Shown: positions 39,150 through 51,695, counted from the stretch's first letter. The stretch: 64,000 bases of DNA from Deinococcus aquiradiocola (GCF_014646915.1 NZ_BMOE01000001.1:772568-836567); one strand, 5' to 3'. Program-made: numbers and translations. The notes: a model not told the origin generated them from the sequence alone.

Positions 39150-39557
39150 ATGCTGAAGTCCGACCGTCCGTCCGTCTTCCGGCGTCCGGCCCTGTGGGGC
39201 GCGGCGCTGGCCGTGCTCCTCGTCCTGGGCGGCGCCCTGCTGTGGCTGGGGTCGCGGCAGGGGCCGGTGGCGCTGGCGGGCGAGTCGGAGGCCAGCACCG
39301 CGCCGTTCACGTTGCGCGCGGGCCGGTACGACGTGCGCGCGGACCTGCTGCCCGAATGCCAGTACACCTTCTACCTGACGCCGGTGGGCGGCGAGTGGAG
39401 CCGCGCCGGGAAGACGGTCGGCGCGGCGTCCGGCGAGCGGGAACTGCGCGTCACGACGGACGCCCTGCCGGGCGGGCGGTACTTCGTGCACGGGTTCACC
39501 GCGCCGGAGGAAGGCTGCTCGTGGACGCTGCGGCTGGATCCGCGCGCGGCGGACTGA
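39150..39557 (+). CDS. small membrane-anchored or secreted hypothetical protein
   Basis: A 135-aa protein with a basic start and one hydrophobic helix at about residues 15-36 (LWGAALAVLLVLGGALLWLG), then a beta-rich extracytoplasmic domain with two Cys (LLPECQYTFYL and EEGCSWTLRL) that could form a disulfide. No family recognised. It is convergent with the Lrp/AsnC gene with only 12 nt between the stops. Confidence 0.65.
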   Translation: MLKSDRPSVFRRPALWGAALAVLLVLGGALLWLGSRQGPVALAGESEASTAPFTLRAGRYDVRADLLPECQYTFYLTPVGGEWSRAGKTVGAASGERELRVTTDALPGGRYFVHGFTAPEEGCSWTLRLDPRAAD

Positions 39558-39569
39558 AGGGGGACCAGT

Positions 39570-40061
39570 TCAGTCGTCGCGGTCGAGGGGGAGGCTGGTG
39601 GTGTACTTCTCCTGCCGCACGACGATGGTGCTGCTGGTGTTGCGCACGCCGGGAATGGCGGCGAGGACGTCCACCAGGAAACGCTGGTACGCGTCGAGGT
39701 CCGGCACGCAGACCTTCAGGATGAAGTCGCTCTCGCCGAGGCTCAGGTAGCATTCGAGCACTTCGGGGCGGCGGCGCATCTGTTCGGCGAAGGTCTCGAA
39801 GCCGGGCTTGGTCTGCTTGTCGAGGCTGACGTCCACGAAGACCGTCAGGTCGCGGCCGACCTTCTTGGGGTCGAGCAGGGCGACGTAGCGGCGGATGACG
39901 CCTTCCTCTTCCAGGCGGCGGACGCGGCGCAGGGTGGGGGCGGGCGTGAGGCCGACCTCGTCGGCGAGTTCGGTGTTGGGGATACGCGCGTCGCGTTGCA
40001 GGATGCCGAGGATGCGGCGGTCGATTTCGTCGAGTTCGGCCTTCTGATCGGTTTTTGACAT
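39570..40061 (-). CDS. Lrp/AsnC-family transcriptional regulator
   Basis: A 163-aa full-length regulator with the N-terminal HTH (LDEIDRRILGILQRDARIPNTELADEVGLTPAPTLRRVRRLEEEGVI) and C-terminal RAM domain (FVDVSLDKQTKPGFETFAEQM onward, with CYLSLGESDFILKV). It is divergent from alanine dehydrogenase, and two dyads with GCAA/TTGC arms lie between them, so direct control of ald in response to alanine or another amino acid is likely, as known for AldR/Lrp-ald pairs in other bacteria. Confidence 0.93.
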   Translation of the reverse strand: MSKTDQKAELDEIDRRILGILQRDARIPNTELADEVGLTPAPTLRRVRRLEEEGVIRRYVALLDPKKVGRDLTVFVDVSLDKQTKPGFETFAEQMRRRPEVLECYLSLGESDFILKVCVPDLDAYQRFLVDVLAAIPGVRNTSSTIVVRQEKYTTSLPLDRDD

Positions 40062-40088
40062 GTGACGCGTGAAGGATAGCATGTTCGC

Positions 40089-40101
40089 GCAATATCGTTG
40101 C
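40089..40101. promoter_or_regulatory. Operator-like dyad GCAATATCGTTGC
   Basis: First of two GCAA/TTGC inverted repeats in the asnC-ald divergent region; it lies 28 bp from the regulator's start codon and about where its own promoter should be. Confidence 0.55.
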
Positions 40102-40127
40102 CCGGATGCGGCGGCAGGCAGGGCAGA

Positions 40128-40146
40128 ACGCAATCCTAAATTGCGT
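40128..40146. promoter_or_regulatory. Operator-like palindrome ACGCAATCCTAAATTGCGT
   Basis: Perfect 7-bp arms with a 5-bp AT-rich centre, a typical Lrp/AsnC-type site. It overlaps the expected -35 position of the ald promoter (TAAGAT at 40155-40160). Confidence 0.65.
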
Positions 40147-40154
40147 CCGGCGCT

Positions 40155-40160
40155 TAAGAT
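40155..40160 (+). promoter_or_regulatory. -10 box TAAGAT of ald
   Basis: TAAGAT with the start site about 45 nt before the ald ATG; the leader holds GAGGAG as ribosome binding site. Confidence 0.5.
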
Positions 40161-40211
40161 GGTGCCAATGTCAGCCGGCTCGCACTTCGCGCAGCGCGGC
40201 GAGGAGCGCGT

Positions 40212-41318
40212 ATGCATATCGGACTGCCCAAAGAGATCAAGGTCAAGGAAAACCGTGTCGCCCTCACCCCCGGCGGGGTGGGGACGCTCGTGCGCCGCGG
40301 GCACACCGTCACGGTGGAGCACGGGGCGGGCGTCGGGAGCGGCATCGCCGACAGCGAGTACGTGACGGCGGGCGCCGTGATGGGCACCGCCGCCGAGGCG
40401 TGGGCGGCCGAGATGGTCGTGAAGGTCAAGGAGCCGGTCGCGTCCGAGTACGGGTACCTGCGCGCGGACCTGCTGCTGTTCACGTACCTGCACCTCGCGG
40501 CGGACCGTGAGCTGACGGAGGCGCTCCTGAAGGCCGGGACGACCAGCGTGGCGTACGAGACGGTGCAGGAACTCGACGGGTCGCTGCCGCTCCTGTCGCC
40601 GATGAGCGAGGTGGCGGGCCGCCTGAGCGTGCAGGCGGGCGCGTACCACCTGCAGAAGCCGGTCGGTGGGCGCGGCGTGCTGCTGGGCGGCGTTCCGGGC
40701 GTGCAGCCGGGCCACGTGCTGATCGTGGGCGGCGGCGTGGTCGGCACGAACGCCGCGAAGATGGCGATGGGTCTGGGCGCGAAGGTGACGGTGCTGGACG
40801 TGTCGCACCGCCGCCTGACGTACCTCGACGACGTGTTCTTCGGCAAGCTGACCACCATGATGAGCAGCGAGGCGAACCTGCGGGCACTGCTGCCGGAGAC
40901 GGACCTGCTGATCGGCGCGGTGCTCATTCCGGGTGCGAAGGCCCCGCACCTCGTGACGCGCGACATGCTTCCGCTGATGCAGGAGGGCAGCGTGATCGTG
41001 GACGTGGCGGTCGACCAGGGCGGGTGCGTGGAGACGATTCATGCGACGACGCACGACGACCCCACGTACATCGTGGACGGCGTCATCCATTACGGCGTGG
41101 CGAACATGCCGGGCGCGGTGCCGCGCACGAGTACCTTCGCGCTCACGAACCAGACGCTGCCGTACGCGCTGCAGCTGGCGGAGCGCGGGCTGGACGCGGT
41201 ACGGCGCAACAAGGCGCTCATGGCGGGGCTGAACACGCACGCGGGGCAGCTGACGTACCGTGGCGTGGCGGACGCGCTGGAGTTGCCGTTCGTGGAGGCG
41301 GCGACCGTTCTCGCCTGA
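40212..41318 (+). CDS. ald: alanine dehydrogenase
   Basis: A 368-aa NAD-dependent enzyme interconverting L-alanine and pyruvate plus ammonia. It starts [20 protein letters not shown], with the catalytic Lys in [12 protein letters not shown], the catalytic His in [12 protein letters not shown], the dinucleotide fold [22 protein letters not shown], and the closing HPSSP-type region replaced by [23 protein letters not shown], typical of the family. It lies divergent to its probable Lrp/AsnC regulator and is followed by a terminator. Confidence 0.97.
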   Translation: MHIGLPKEIKVKENRVALTPGGVGTLVRRGHTVTVEHGAGVGSGIADSEYVTAGAVMGTAAEAWAAEMVVKVKEPVASEYGYLRADLLLFTYLHLAADRELTEALLKAGTTSVAYETVQELDGSLPLLSPMSEVAGRLSVQAGAYHLQKPVGGRGVLLGGVPGVQPGHVLIVGGGVVGTNAAKMAMGLGAKVTVLDVSHRRLTYLDDVFFGKLTTMMSSEANLRALLPETDLLIGAVLIPGAKAPHLVTRDMLPLMQEGSVIVDVAVDQGGCVETIHATTHDDPTYIVDGVIHYGVANMPGAVPRTSTFALTNQTLPYALQLAERGLDAVRRNKALMAGLNTHAGQLTYRGVADALELPFVEAATVLA

Positions 41319-41334
41319 GCCGGACCGGGTCGGG

Positions 41335-41367
41335 GGCCGTGTGGCAATGCCACACGGCCCTTTCCTT
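41335..41367 (+). terminator. ald terminator
   Basis: GGCCGTGTGGC pairs perfectly with GCCACACGGCC across AAT, followed by a T-rich tract (TTTCCTTAT). Confidence 0.8.
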
Positions 41368-41469
41368 ATGTCGGGATGGCGTGGTGCCGGTCTGGACTTC
41401 CCCCCCGGATCATGAAGTTCATGTGCGGCCTGCAAATGTGAACTTTCTTAAAATCGCGGTCCGCTGACG

Positions 41470-41475
41470 TATACT
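41470..41475 (+). promoter_or_regulatory. -10 box TATACT of the DUF2334-GH26 operon with a 250-nt leader
   Basis: TATACT, with CTTAAA at the -35 position (17 bp spacer). Transcription from here leaves about 250 nt before the GTG at 41732, exceptionally long for this window. The leader is GC-rich with several possible stems; I recognise no known riboswitch in it. Confidence 0.55.
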
Positions 41476-41731
41476 TTCCGACAGCACGAGTGGCCGCAGG
41501 GGGGGAGCCGCCTCGGACGACTCAGGCTCGCACCGCACCGCGCGGCGCGCCCGCAGCAGGTCGTCTGGAGCCCTCTCGACATCGGCGCGTCCGAACCCGG
41601 CCACCCGCACGCCCGTTTTGGGGAAGACGCGCGCGCGAGGCACGGAGCCCGCACCGTCACACGCCCCCGCCCACGCGGGCGGCCGTGCCGTGCACTCCAG
41701 GCCCGGAACGCACGCGCTCACAGGAGTGACC

Positions 41732-43465
<1,734 letters not shown>

Positions 43466-43466
43466 C

Positions 43467-44513
43467 GTGCGCCGCCCCACGGGCCTCGCGCCGTGCCTGC
43501 TGCTGGCCCTGCTGGCAGGCTGCTCGGGCGGCGAACCGGCCAGCCGCATGACGGGCGAGCGCCCGCTCGCGCACGGCGTGTTCGTCGCGTCGCCCGGCAC
43601 GCCGGAAGACGACGTGCCGGACGCGCAGCTGCAGGCGTACCTGCAGGCCAGTGGTGCGGACGGCCTGGCCTTCGTGTACGTCACCAACAACTGGTTCCGC
43701 AGCCGGGCCTTTCCGGCGGACGTGGTGCGGCGCGTGGTGGCGGGCGGGTCGGTGCCGTTCGTGCGCCTGATGCTGCGCTCCAGCGACGACGAGGCGACCG
43801 GCCCGGACGACGGGTACACCCTGCAGGACGTGACGGACGGCACGCTGGACGCGGACCTGCGCGCCTGGGCGCGCGGCGCGGCGGCCGCCGGGGTCCCGGT
43901 GTACGCCGAGTACGGCACCGAGGTGAACGGCCGGTGGTTCGCCTGGAACGGCCTGTGGAACGGCCAGGAGGCCGGACCGGAACGGTTCGTGCAGGCGTAC
44001 CGGCACGTGGCGAACGTGGTGCGGCAGGCGGGCGCCGACAACGTCCGCTGGGTGTTCCACGTCGCGGCGCAGGACGACCCGGACACCGACTGGAACCGCC
44101 TGGAGCGGTACTACCCGGGCGGGGACGTGGTGAGCGTGCTGGGCGTGTCCGCGTACGGCGCGCAGTCCCCGACGGACGCGCCCGTCCAGGGCCTGCGCGA
44201 GCAGCTGGACGACGTGATGCCGCGCCTGCAGACGCTCGCGCCCACCAAGCCGGTGCTGCTGCTGGAGTTCGGGAGCAGTGCGGGCGCGTCGCCCGCCCCT
44301 GAAGTCTGGGCGGACGCGGCGCTGCGCGACCTGACGGCCCGCCGCTGGCCTGCCCTGCGCGGCTTCGCGTGGTGGGACAGCGCGTGGGCGAACGACGACG
44401 ACCCCGCGCACGACAGCGAACTGCGCGTGGAGCGCCTCCCGGCCCTGGCGGCCGTGTTCCGCCGCTACATGCAGGGCGGCATGGTGACGCGCACGCTGGA
44501 CCTCTCGCCCTGA
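43467..44513 (+). CDS. glycoside hydrolase family 26-like lipoprotein
   Basis: A 348-aa predicted lipoprotein (lipobox LAGC, Cys at residue 19) with a TIM-barrel glycoside hydrolase. The acid/base Glu candidate is E152 in [15 protein letters not shown] and the nucleophile candidate is E267 in VLLLEFGSS, the order and spacing of GH26 and related clan-A enzymes (beta-mannanases and others). WWDSAW near the end forms part of the barrel rim. It starts with GTG 1 nt after the DUF2334 gene, so the two are one operon acting on the same glycan. Confidence 0.8.
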   Translation: MRRPTGLAPCLLLALLAGCSGGEPASRMTGERPLAHGVFVASPGTPEDDVPDAQLQAYLQASGADGLAFVYVTNNWFRSRAFPADVVRRVVAGGSVPFVRLMLRSSDDEATGPDDGYTLQDVTDGTLDADLRAWARGAAAAGVPVYAEYGTEVNGRWFAWNGLWNGQEAGPERFVQAYRHVANVVRQAGADNVRWVFHVAAQDDPDTDWNRLERYYPGGDVVSVLGVSAYGAQSPTDAPVQGLREQLDDVMPRLQTLAPTKPVLLLEFGSSAGASPAPEVWADAALRDLTARRWPALRGFAWWDSAWANDDDPAHDSELRVERLPALAAVFRRYMQGGMVTRTLDLSP

Positions 44514-44546
44514 CGGCCCGGCCCGTGTCATGCGGCGCCGTGGCCT

Positions 44547-44579
44547 GAAACGTTTCCTTAGCGCTTCCCTCAGTAGACT
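44547..44579 (+). promoter_or_regulatory. Promoter and operator upstream of the nfrB-like gene
   Basis: TAGACT (44574-44579) is a -10 box. The perfect palindrome GAAACGTTTC (44547-44556), a LacI-type dyad with a central CG, sits over the -35 position. The leader is about 145 nt and Pro/Arg-codon-like GC-rich. Confidence 0.5.
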
Positions 44580-44732
44580 CTCATTCGTTCCGTTCTTCCG
44601 GTCCGGCCAGCGGCCGCCACCCCTCCTCCGACCCCCACGACGTCCCCCGCCACCCCCACGCCCGGCGCTCCCGCCTGCTGCCTGCGGTCGGCCCTGCCCT
44701 TCATGGGTTCAATCTCACAAGGAGGTAACGAC

Positions 44733-46823
<2,091 letters not shown>

Positions 46824-46851
46824 CCCGGCAGGGCACGCGAGGCTCACAAAA

Positions 46852-46885
46852 GTGGGAAGGTCCGGGGTCGCGCCCGACCTTCCCG
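46852..46885 (+). terminator. Hairpin after the nfrB-like gene
   Basis: GGGAAGGTC pairs with GACCTTCCC, extended by GGG/CCC inside; preceded by AAAA but with no U-run after it. Confidence 0.5.
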
Positions 46886-46891
46886 CTCCGC

Positions 46892-46897
46892 TATACT
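46892..46897 (+). promoter_or_regulatory. -10 box TATACT of the asp23-dak2 operon
   Basis: TATACT about 58 nt before ATG 46956, which has GGGAG as its ribosome binding site; a leadered transcript. Confidence 0.65.
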
Positions 46898-46955
46898 GCC
46901 CGCATTTGAACATTCAGCTGGGACGCATGTTGACGGCTCGAATTGCGGGAGCACT

Positions 46956-47288
46956 ATGAACGGAAGTATTCACATCACCGAGGGGGCCCTGGCCTCACTG
47001 ATCGGCCTGACGGCCCACGAGATTCCCGGCGTGGTGGGCATGGCGCCCGCCAACCTGCGCGAAGGCATCCAGCGCGTGCTGGGCCGCGCCCAGGTCCGCG
47101 ACGGGGTCGTGATCGGCCGCGACGGGGACCGGTACACGGCCGACCTGTACGTGGTGGTCGCGTACGGCGTCAGCATTCCGACCGTCGCGCAGAACATCGT
47201 GGAGCGCGTGGAGCACATCGTCAAGACGCAGGCCGGGACCGAACTGGCCGCCACGCGCGTGCACGCCGTGGGGGTCGCCCATGCCTGA
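46956..47288 (+). CDS. Asp23/Gls24 (YloU)-family protein
   Basis: A 110-aa cytoplasmic protein with the Asp23 layout: HITEGALASLIGLTAHEIPGVVGMA, DGVVIGRDGDRYTADLYVVVAYGVSIPTVAQNIVERV. In Firmicutes it associates with the membrane and envelope stress, and its gene sits next to a DAK2-domain fatty-acid kinase (yloU-yloV), exactly as here. It overlaps the next gene by 8 nt. Confidence 0.93.
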   Translation: MNGSIHITEGALASLIGLTAHEIPGVVGMAPANLREGIQRVLGRAQVRDGVVIGRDGDRYTADLYVVVAYGVSIPTVAQNIVERVEHIVKTQAGTELAATRVHAVGVAHA

Positions 47289-48879
47289 GCAGACCCTCTC
47301 CCCCGCCCAGATCGCGGCCGCGTTCCGGTACGCCACCGAGTGGCTCGGCGTGTTCCGCGAGCAGGTCAACGCCCTGAACGTGTACCCCGTCCCGGACGGC
47401 GACACCGGCACCAACATGCACCTCACCATGCAGAGCGTGCGCCGCGAACTGGACACCGCGCCGGAATCCAGCATGGCGGCCGTCGCCAAGGCCGTCAGTT
47501 ACGGCGCGCTGCTCGGCGCGCGCGGCAACAGCGGCGTGATCCTCAGCCAGCTCCTCAAGGGCTTCGCGGACAGCATCCGTGACCTGCCGTCCGTGAACGC
47601 CGCGCAGCTCGTGACGGCGCTGCAGGCCGCACAGAAGGCCGGGTACGGGGCCGTCATGAAACCCGTCGAGGGCACCATCCTGAGCGTCGCGCGCGGCCTC
47701 GCGGACGGCGCGAAGGGCGACACGCCCGACATGGTCCTCGAGAACGCCCTGATCGCCGGTCAGGCCGCCCTGGACCACACGCCCGAACAGCTGCCCGTGC
47801 TGAAGCAGGCGGGCGTGGTGGACTCCGGCGGTCAGGGGTACCTGTACGTCGTGCAGGGCCTGCTCGCCAGCCTGCGCGGCGACGCGCTGCCCGCCGCGCC
47901 GGACGTCACGAGCTACGCGCAGGAACACTTCGAGCACGAGGAGTTCGGGTACTGCACCGAGTTCCTGATGGAGAAGGCCACGCTGCCCATCGAGCAGATC
48001 CGTGAACTCGTCGCGCCGTTCGGGGACAGCCTGCTCGTGGTGGGCGCCGAAGGGTACGTGAAGGGCCACATTCACACCAACGAGCCCGACGACCTGCTCG
48101 CCACGGTCGCACGGCACGGCCGGATGCTCAAGACGAAGGTCGAGGACATGGGCGAGCAGCACACCGAGATTCTCGCGCAGGCAGGCAGTGCCGCCCGCGC
48201 CGAGGAGGAACTCCCTCAGAGCGGCATGGTCGCCGTCGCGAGCGGGTACGGCCTCGTGAAACTGTTCCGCAGCCTCGGCGCGCGCATCGTGTCGGGCGGG
48301 CAGACCGCGAACCCCAGCGTGCAGGACATCGTGGACGCCGCCCGCAGCGTGAGCGCCGAGACGGTCGTGATCCTCCCCAACAACAAGAACGTCCTGATGG
48401 CCGCCCAGAAGGCTGCCGAACTGCTCGAAGGGCGCGCGGTCGTCGTGCCGACCCGCACGCTCGGGCAGGGCATCGGCGCGGCCCTCGCCTTCAGTCAGGA
48501 CACCCGCGCGCAGGACCTCGCGCCCACCATGGACGAGGCCGCGAAGGCCGTCACGACCTTCGAGGTGACGCGCGCGAGCCGCACCACCACCCTCACCACC
48601 AAGGACGGCCGCGACCTGCACATCACGGACGGCGACGTGATCGGCCTGATGGACGACGACCTCACGCACGCGGGCGGCACGCCCGAGGACGCCGTGCTCG
48701 CCATGCTCACCCGCAACTACGCCGGGCAGGAGATCATCACGGTCTTCACTGGCGCGGGCGTCACGCCCGAACAGCAGGAAAGCCTGCAGGAGCGCCTCGC
48801 GCAGGAATTCCCGATGGCCGAGACCGAGGTGCACGCGGGCGGCCCGGACCTGTACGACTACCTCGTCACGATGGAGTAA
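47281..48879 (+). CDS. DAK2-domain fatty-acid kinase, FakA-like
   Basis: A 532-aa protein. The N-terminal DAK2 domain shows LNVYPVPDGDTGTNMHLTMQS (Asp residues binding Mg-ATP) and GARGNSGVILSQLLKGF. The middle and C-terminal parts match the FakA/YloV family, with SGMVAVASGYGLVKLF and ILPNNKNVLMAAQKAA. Such proteins phosphorylate fatty acids presented by a DegV/FakB partner so that exogenous or recycled acids enter phospholipid synthesis. No FakB gene is in the window. Confidence 0.92.
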   Translation: MPEQTLSPAQIAAAFRYATEWLGVFREQVNALNVYPVPDGDTGTNMHLTMQSVRRELDTAPESSMAAVAKAVSYGALLGARGNSGVILSQLLKGFADSIRDLPSVNAAQLVTALQAAQKAGYGAVMKPVEGTILSVARGLADGAKGDTPDMVLENALIAGQAALDHTPEQLPVLKQAGVVDSGGQGYLYVVQGLLASLRGDALPAAPDVTSYAQEHFEHEEFGYCTEFLMEKATLPIEQIRELVAPFGDSLLVVGAEGYVKGHIHTNEPDDLLATVARHGRMLKTKVEDMGEQHTEILAQAGSAARAEEELPQSGMVAVASGYGLVKLFRSLGARIVSGGQTANPSVQDIVDAARSVSAETVVILPNNKNVLMAAQKAAELLEGRAVVVPTRTLGQGIGAALAFSQDTRAQDLAPTMDEAAKAVTTFEVTRASRTTTLTTKDGRDLHITDGDVIGLMDDDLTHAGGTPEDAVLAMLTRNYAGQEIITVFTGAGVTPEQQESLQERLAQEFPMAETEVHAGGPDLYDYLVTME

Positions 48880-48910
48880 AGCAGGAACAGCAGGTTCCGC
48901 ACCGGGATAG

Positions 48911-48946
48911 GGGAAGGGCGGCCAGTTCGAACTGGCCGCCCTTCCC
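48911..48946. terminator. Perfect bidirectional hairpin between dak2 and the DAHP synthase gene
   Basis: An 18-bp perfect palindrome beginning GGGAAGGGCGGCCAGTTC, flanked by short A/T tracts on both sides; serves two convergent genes. Confidence 0.75.
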
Positions 48947-48960
48947 TTATCCTGCTCTGC

Positions 48961-50052
48961 TTACAGCTTGACGGGGGCGTTCATCAGGGGCGCGAGGGCC
49001 GCCTGGAAGGCCTCGAAGCCCGCGAAGTCCAGCTGCTGCTCGTTGTCGCTCAGGGCCGTGGCGGGGTTGGGGTGCACCTCGACGTGGATGCCGTCCGCGC
49101 CGACCGCGAGGGCCGCGCGGGCCAGCGGGATGAGCAGGTCGCGGCGACCGGCGGCGTGCGTGACGTCCACGATGACCGGCAGGTGCGTCTCCTGCTTGGC
49201 GAGCGCCACGGCGGACAGGTCGAGGGTGTTGCGGGTCCATTTCTCGAAGGTGCGGATGCCGCGCTCGCACAGGATGACTTCGCGGTTCCCTTCGGCCAGG
49301 ATGTACTCGGCGGCGTACAGCCACTCCTCGATGGTGGCGGACAGGCCGCGCTTGAGCAGCACGGGCTTGCGGGCGCGGCCCACCTCGCGCAGCAGCGCGA
49401 AGTTGTGCATGTTGCGCGCGCCGACCTGCAGCACGTCGGCGTACTCGGCGACGACTTCCACGTCGCGGGTGTCCATGACTTCCGTGACGAAGATCTGGCC
49501 GTTCTCGCGCGCGGCGCCCGCCCCGATGATCAGGCCGTCGATGCCCATGCCCTGGAAGCCGTAGGGGCTGGTGCGGGGCTTGTACGCGCCGCCGCGCAGC
49601 ATGCGGACGCCCTTCCCGGCGAGGAAGCGGGCGGTTTCGTCCATCTGTTCTTCGCTCTCGATGCTGCACGGTCCGGCGAGGATGATGGGGGCGCTGTCGC
49701 CGCCGATGGTGACGGGGCCGATGTGCAGGACGGTGTCCTGCTTCTGGACCTTGCGGGACACGAGGAGCTGTTTCTTGTCGTTGGCTTCTTCGAGGTCGAG
49801 GCTGGCCTTGAAGATCTCCTTGAAGACGGCCTTGACGGCGGCGTTCGTGAACGGGCCGGGGTTCAGGGCCTCCAGTTCACGGAACTGCTTCTCCTCGCGC
49901 TGCGGGTCGTAGTGGTGCGGGCGGCCTTCGAGGGTCTTGGCGTGCCCGATCTGCGCGACGACCTCGCCGCGCCGACTGAGGAGCTTGAGCAGTTCCCGGT
50001 TGATTTCGTCGACCTGACTGCGCAGGTCTTCGATGGAGGGGTTGGGATTCAT
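48961..50052 (-). CDS. bifunctional chorismate mutase / 3-deoxy-7-phosphoheptulonate synthase
   Basis: A 363-aa fusion. Residues 1-90 are an AroQ-type chorismate mutase (IEDLRSQVDEINRELLKLLSRRGEVVAQIG). From about residue 100 follows a type I-beta DAHP synthase with LAGPCSIESEEQM, GGAYKPRTSPYGFQG, VGARNMHNFALLREVG, KPVLLKRGLSATIEEW and CERGIRTFE (metal Cys). It commits phosphoenolpyruvate and erythrose-4-phosphate to aromatic amino acids, with the mutase domain giving feedback sensitivity, as in Bacillus AroA. Leaderless promoter TACACT. Confidence 0.96.
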   Translation of the reverse strand: MNPNPSIEDLRSQVDEINRELLKLLSRRGEVVAQIGHAKTLEGRPHHYDPQREEKQFRELEALNPGPFTNAAVKAVFKEIFKASLDLEEANDKKQLLVSRKVQKQDTVLHIGPVTIGGDSAPIILAGPCSIESEEQMDETARFLAGKGVRMLRGGAYKPRTSPYGFQGMGIDGLIIGAGAARENGQIFVTEVMDTRDVEVVAEYADVLQVGARNMHNFALLREVGRARKPVLLKRGLSATIEEWLYAAEYILAEGNREVILCERGIRTFEKWTRNTLDLSAVALAKQETHLPVIVDVTHAAGRRDLLIPLARAALAVGADGIHVEVHPNPATALSDNEQQLDFAGFEAFQAALAPLMNAPVKL

Positions 50053-50058
50053 GCACCC

Positions 50059-50064
50059 AGTGTA
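50059..50064 (-). promoter_or_regulatory. -10 box TACACT, leaderless, for the DAHP synthase gene
   Basis: Minus-strand TACACT with a 6-nt spacer to ATG 50052. Confidence 0.75.
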
Positions 50065-50126
50065 GTGACCCCCAACCCACGCCGGAGGGGGTAAACATAG
50101 TCAATTGAAAGGTCCGGGCGGGAACG

Positions 50127-50153
50127 AAAAACACCCAGGGTGAGCCTGGGTGT
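50127..50153 (-). terminator. Intrinsic terminator of the tatA-tatC operon
   Basis: On the minus strand ACACCCAGG pairs with CCTGGGTGT across 5 nt and a TTTTT run follows. It lies beyond repeat copy C, so transcripts of tatC include the whole repeat. Confidence 0.85.
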
Positions 50154-50192
50154 CTGGAGTGGTTCTGCGGCGCTGACGGGCCGGGCGTGTCC

Positions 50193-50317
50193 TACGGTTT
50201 CGATCCGATTCCAGGGATGCCGGAAACAGCACCGACATCCCTTCCACCTCCTCAAAACCGTATCTATTTGCACTCGCTTCGCTCGGCTGAACTCTACAAG
50301 TTCAGCTCAAAACCGTA
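50193..50317 (+). repeat. Stop-codon-associated repeat, copy C (125 bp)
   Basis: Terminal inverted repeats TACGGTTTCGATC and, reversed, TACGGTTTTGAGC. The left flank is TCC and the right flank TCA, which is the TGA stop of tatC. CTCAAAACCGTATC occurs twice, at 50251-50264 and at the right end with flank (50307-50320). Two hairpins are predicted: GGGATGCCGG/CCGACATCCC and CTGAACT/AAGTTCAG. No ORF inside. Confidence 0.85.
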
Positions 50318-51112
50318 TCAGATGCCCGCGAAGGGGTCACCGCTCTGCACTTCGGCCTCCTCGCGCTTGCGGAAGACGCGGGAGAGGAGGACGCCCACTT
50401 CGTACAGCAGGTAGAGGGGTCCGGCGAAGAGGGCCATGTTGACGGGGTCGGTGGTGGGCGTGATGATGGCCGCCGCGACGAGGCAGGCGATGAACGCGAA
50501 CTTGCGGACGCTGCCGAGCATGACGTGGTTGACCACGCCGATCTTCGTGAGGACGACCGCCAGGATCGGCATCTCGAAGAACAGCCCGAAGGCGACCATC
50601 ACGGTCACGACCTGACCGATGTACGTGCCGACGCTCAGGAACGCGGACACGGTGCCGCCCAGGAAGTCCGCCAGGAACTTCACCATGGGCGGCAGGATCA
50701 GGTAGTACGCGGTGACCACGCCGAGCATGAAGCTGACGCCCGCCCCGACGATGAAGGGGGCCGCCCAGCGTTTCTCCTCCTGGTACAGGCCCGGCGCGAT
50801 GAACAGCCAGATCTGATGCAGGATGAACGGCAGGGCGATGGCGAGGCCCGCCCAGAGGGCGATGTTGAAGCTCATGAGGAGCTGTTCGGGAAGCTGCGTG
50901 GCGACCAGCTGGAGTTTACCGGCCTTGTAGAGGGCGGTGTGCTCGAGGGGTTCCTGCAGCAGCTTGATGATGCGCGGCACGAAGTTCCACGCGGCGCCGA
51001 GCCCGATCACGAGGTAGATCAGGGAGTAGATCAGCCGGGTCCGGAGTTCCTCGAGGTGGTCCAGCAGTGGCGCGCTCTTTTCGAGCATGGTGGGGACGTC
51101 GTTCTGGGTCAT
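50318..51112 (-). CDS. tatC: Sec-independent protein translocase TatC
   Basis: A 264-aa membrane protein with six helices, the receptor for twin-arginine signal peptides. It shows PLLDHLEELRTRLIYSLIYLVIG at the N-terminus (the conserved HLEELR), FNIALWAGLAIALPFILHQIW, FIAPGLYQEEKRW, and the FEMPILAVVLTKIGVV segment of helix 5 area. It is preceded by tatA with 15 nt between the genes and a GGAGG site. Its stop codon abuts repeat copy C. Confidence 0.97.
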   Translation of the reverse strand: MTQNDVPTMLEKSAPLLDHLEELRTRLIYSLIYLVIGLGAAWNFVPRIIKLLQEPLEHTALYKAGKLQLVATQLPEQLLMSFNIALWAGLAIALPFILHQIWLFIAPGLYQEEKRWAAPFIVGAGVSFMLGVVTAYYLILPPMVKFLADFLGGTVSAFLSVGTYIGQVVTVMVAFGLFFEMPILAVVLTKIGVVNHVMLGSVRKFAFIACLVAAAIITPTTDPVNMALFAGPLYLLYEVGVLLSRVFRKREEAEVQSGDPFAGI

Positions 51113-51127
51113 GCCGCGCCTCCGTGC

Positions 51128-51295
51128 TCAGTGCCGGTCTTCGGGCTTGACGACCGTGACGGTCGTGTCGTCCTTGGCGGTGGAACGGAATTCCTTGATG
51201 CCCTGGCCGAGGCCCTTCCCGATTTCCGGGATTTTCTTGGCGCCGAACAGCAGCACGATGACCACCACGATGAGCAGAATTTCCACGATACCCAT
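51128..51295 (-). CDS. tatA: twin-arginine translocase subunit TatA
   Basis: A 55-aa protein: one N-terminal membrane helix (MGIVEILLIVVVIVLLFGA), the hinge KKIPEIGKGLGQGIKEF, and a short charged tail ending PEDRH. This is the TatA/E type that forms the translocation pore; the tail is short compared with E. coli TatA. It is immediately upstream of tatC in the same operon. No tatB is present here, consistent with minimal TatA-TatC systems. Confidence 0.95.
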   Translation of the reverse strand: MGIVEILLIVVVIVLLFGAKKIPEIGKGLGQGIKEFRSTAKDDTTVTVVKPEDRH

Positions 51296-51695
51296 AATCT
51301 GTTCTCCTTGACTCCGGCCCGGTCGGGCGGAGTGATGTGATTCTGAGGATACGCCCTGAGTCCCCGGAGGGGGAGCGGCGCGGCGGGGGTGTCCTTTACG
51401 CTTCCTGAACGCTGGCCGCCTGCCTGCCGGGGCGGGGACCGCCGGGCGGGGCAGCGTGCGGCGGGGAGGGCGAGGGGAGGTGTGCCGCCCGGTGTGGTGC
51501 TGCCCTGAACTGGTATACGCGGCCGGTCCGCGTCTGGATGTTCAGGAACGGTGAAGGTGCCGTGCAGGGCACGCGGTGGCTGCCACGTGGCGCGGCGTGC
51601 CCGCCCGGTTCACCGCCGCGCGGGGCGGAGGACGGGCAGGCACGCTCGGCGCACCTTCCGGGCAGTCCGTGCAGCACGGACGCACCGGGAGCGGG

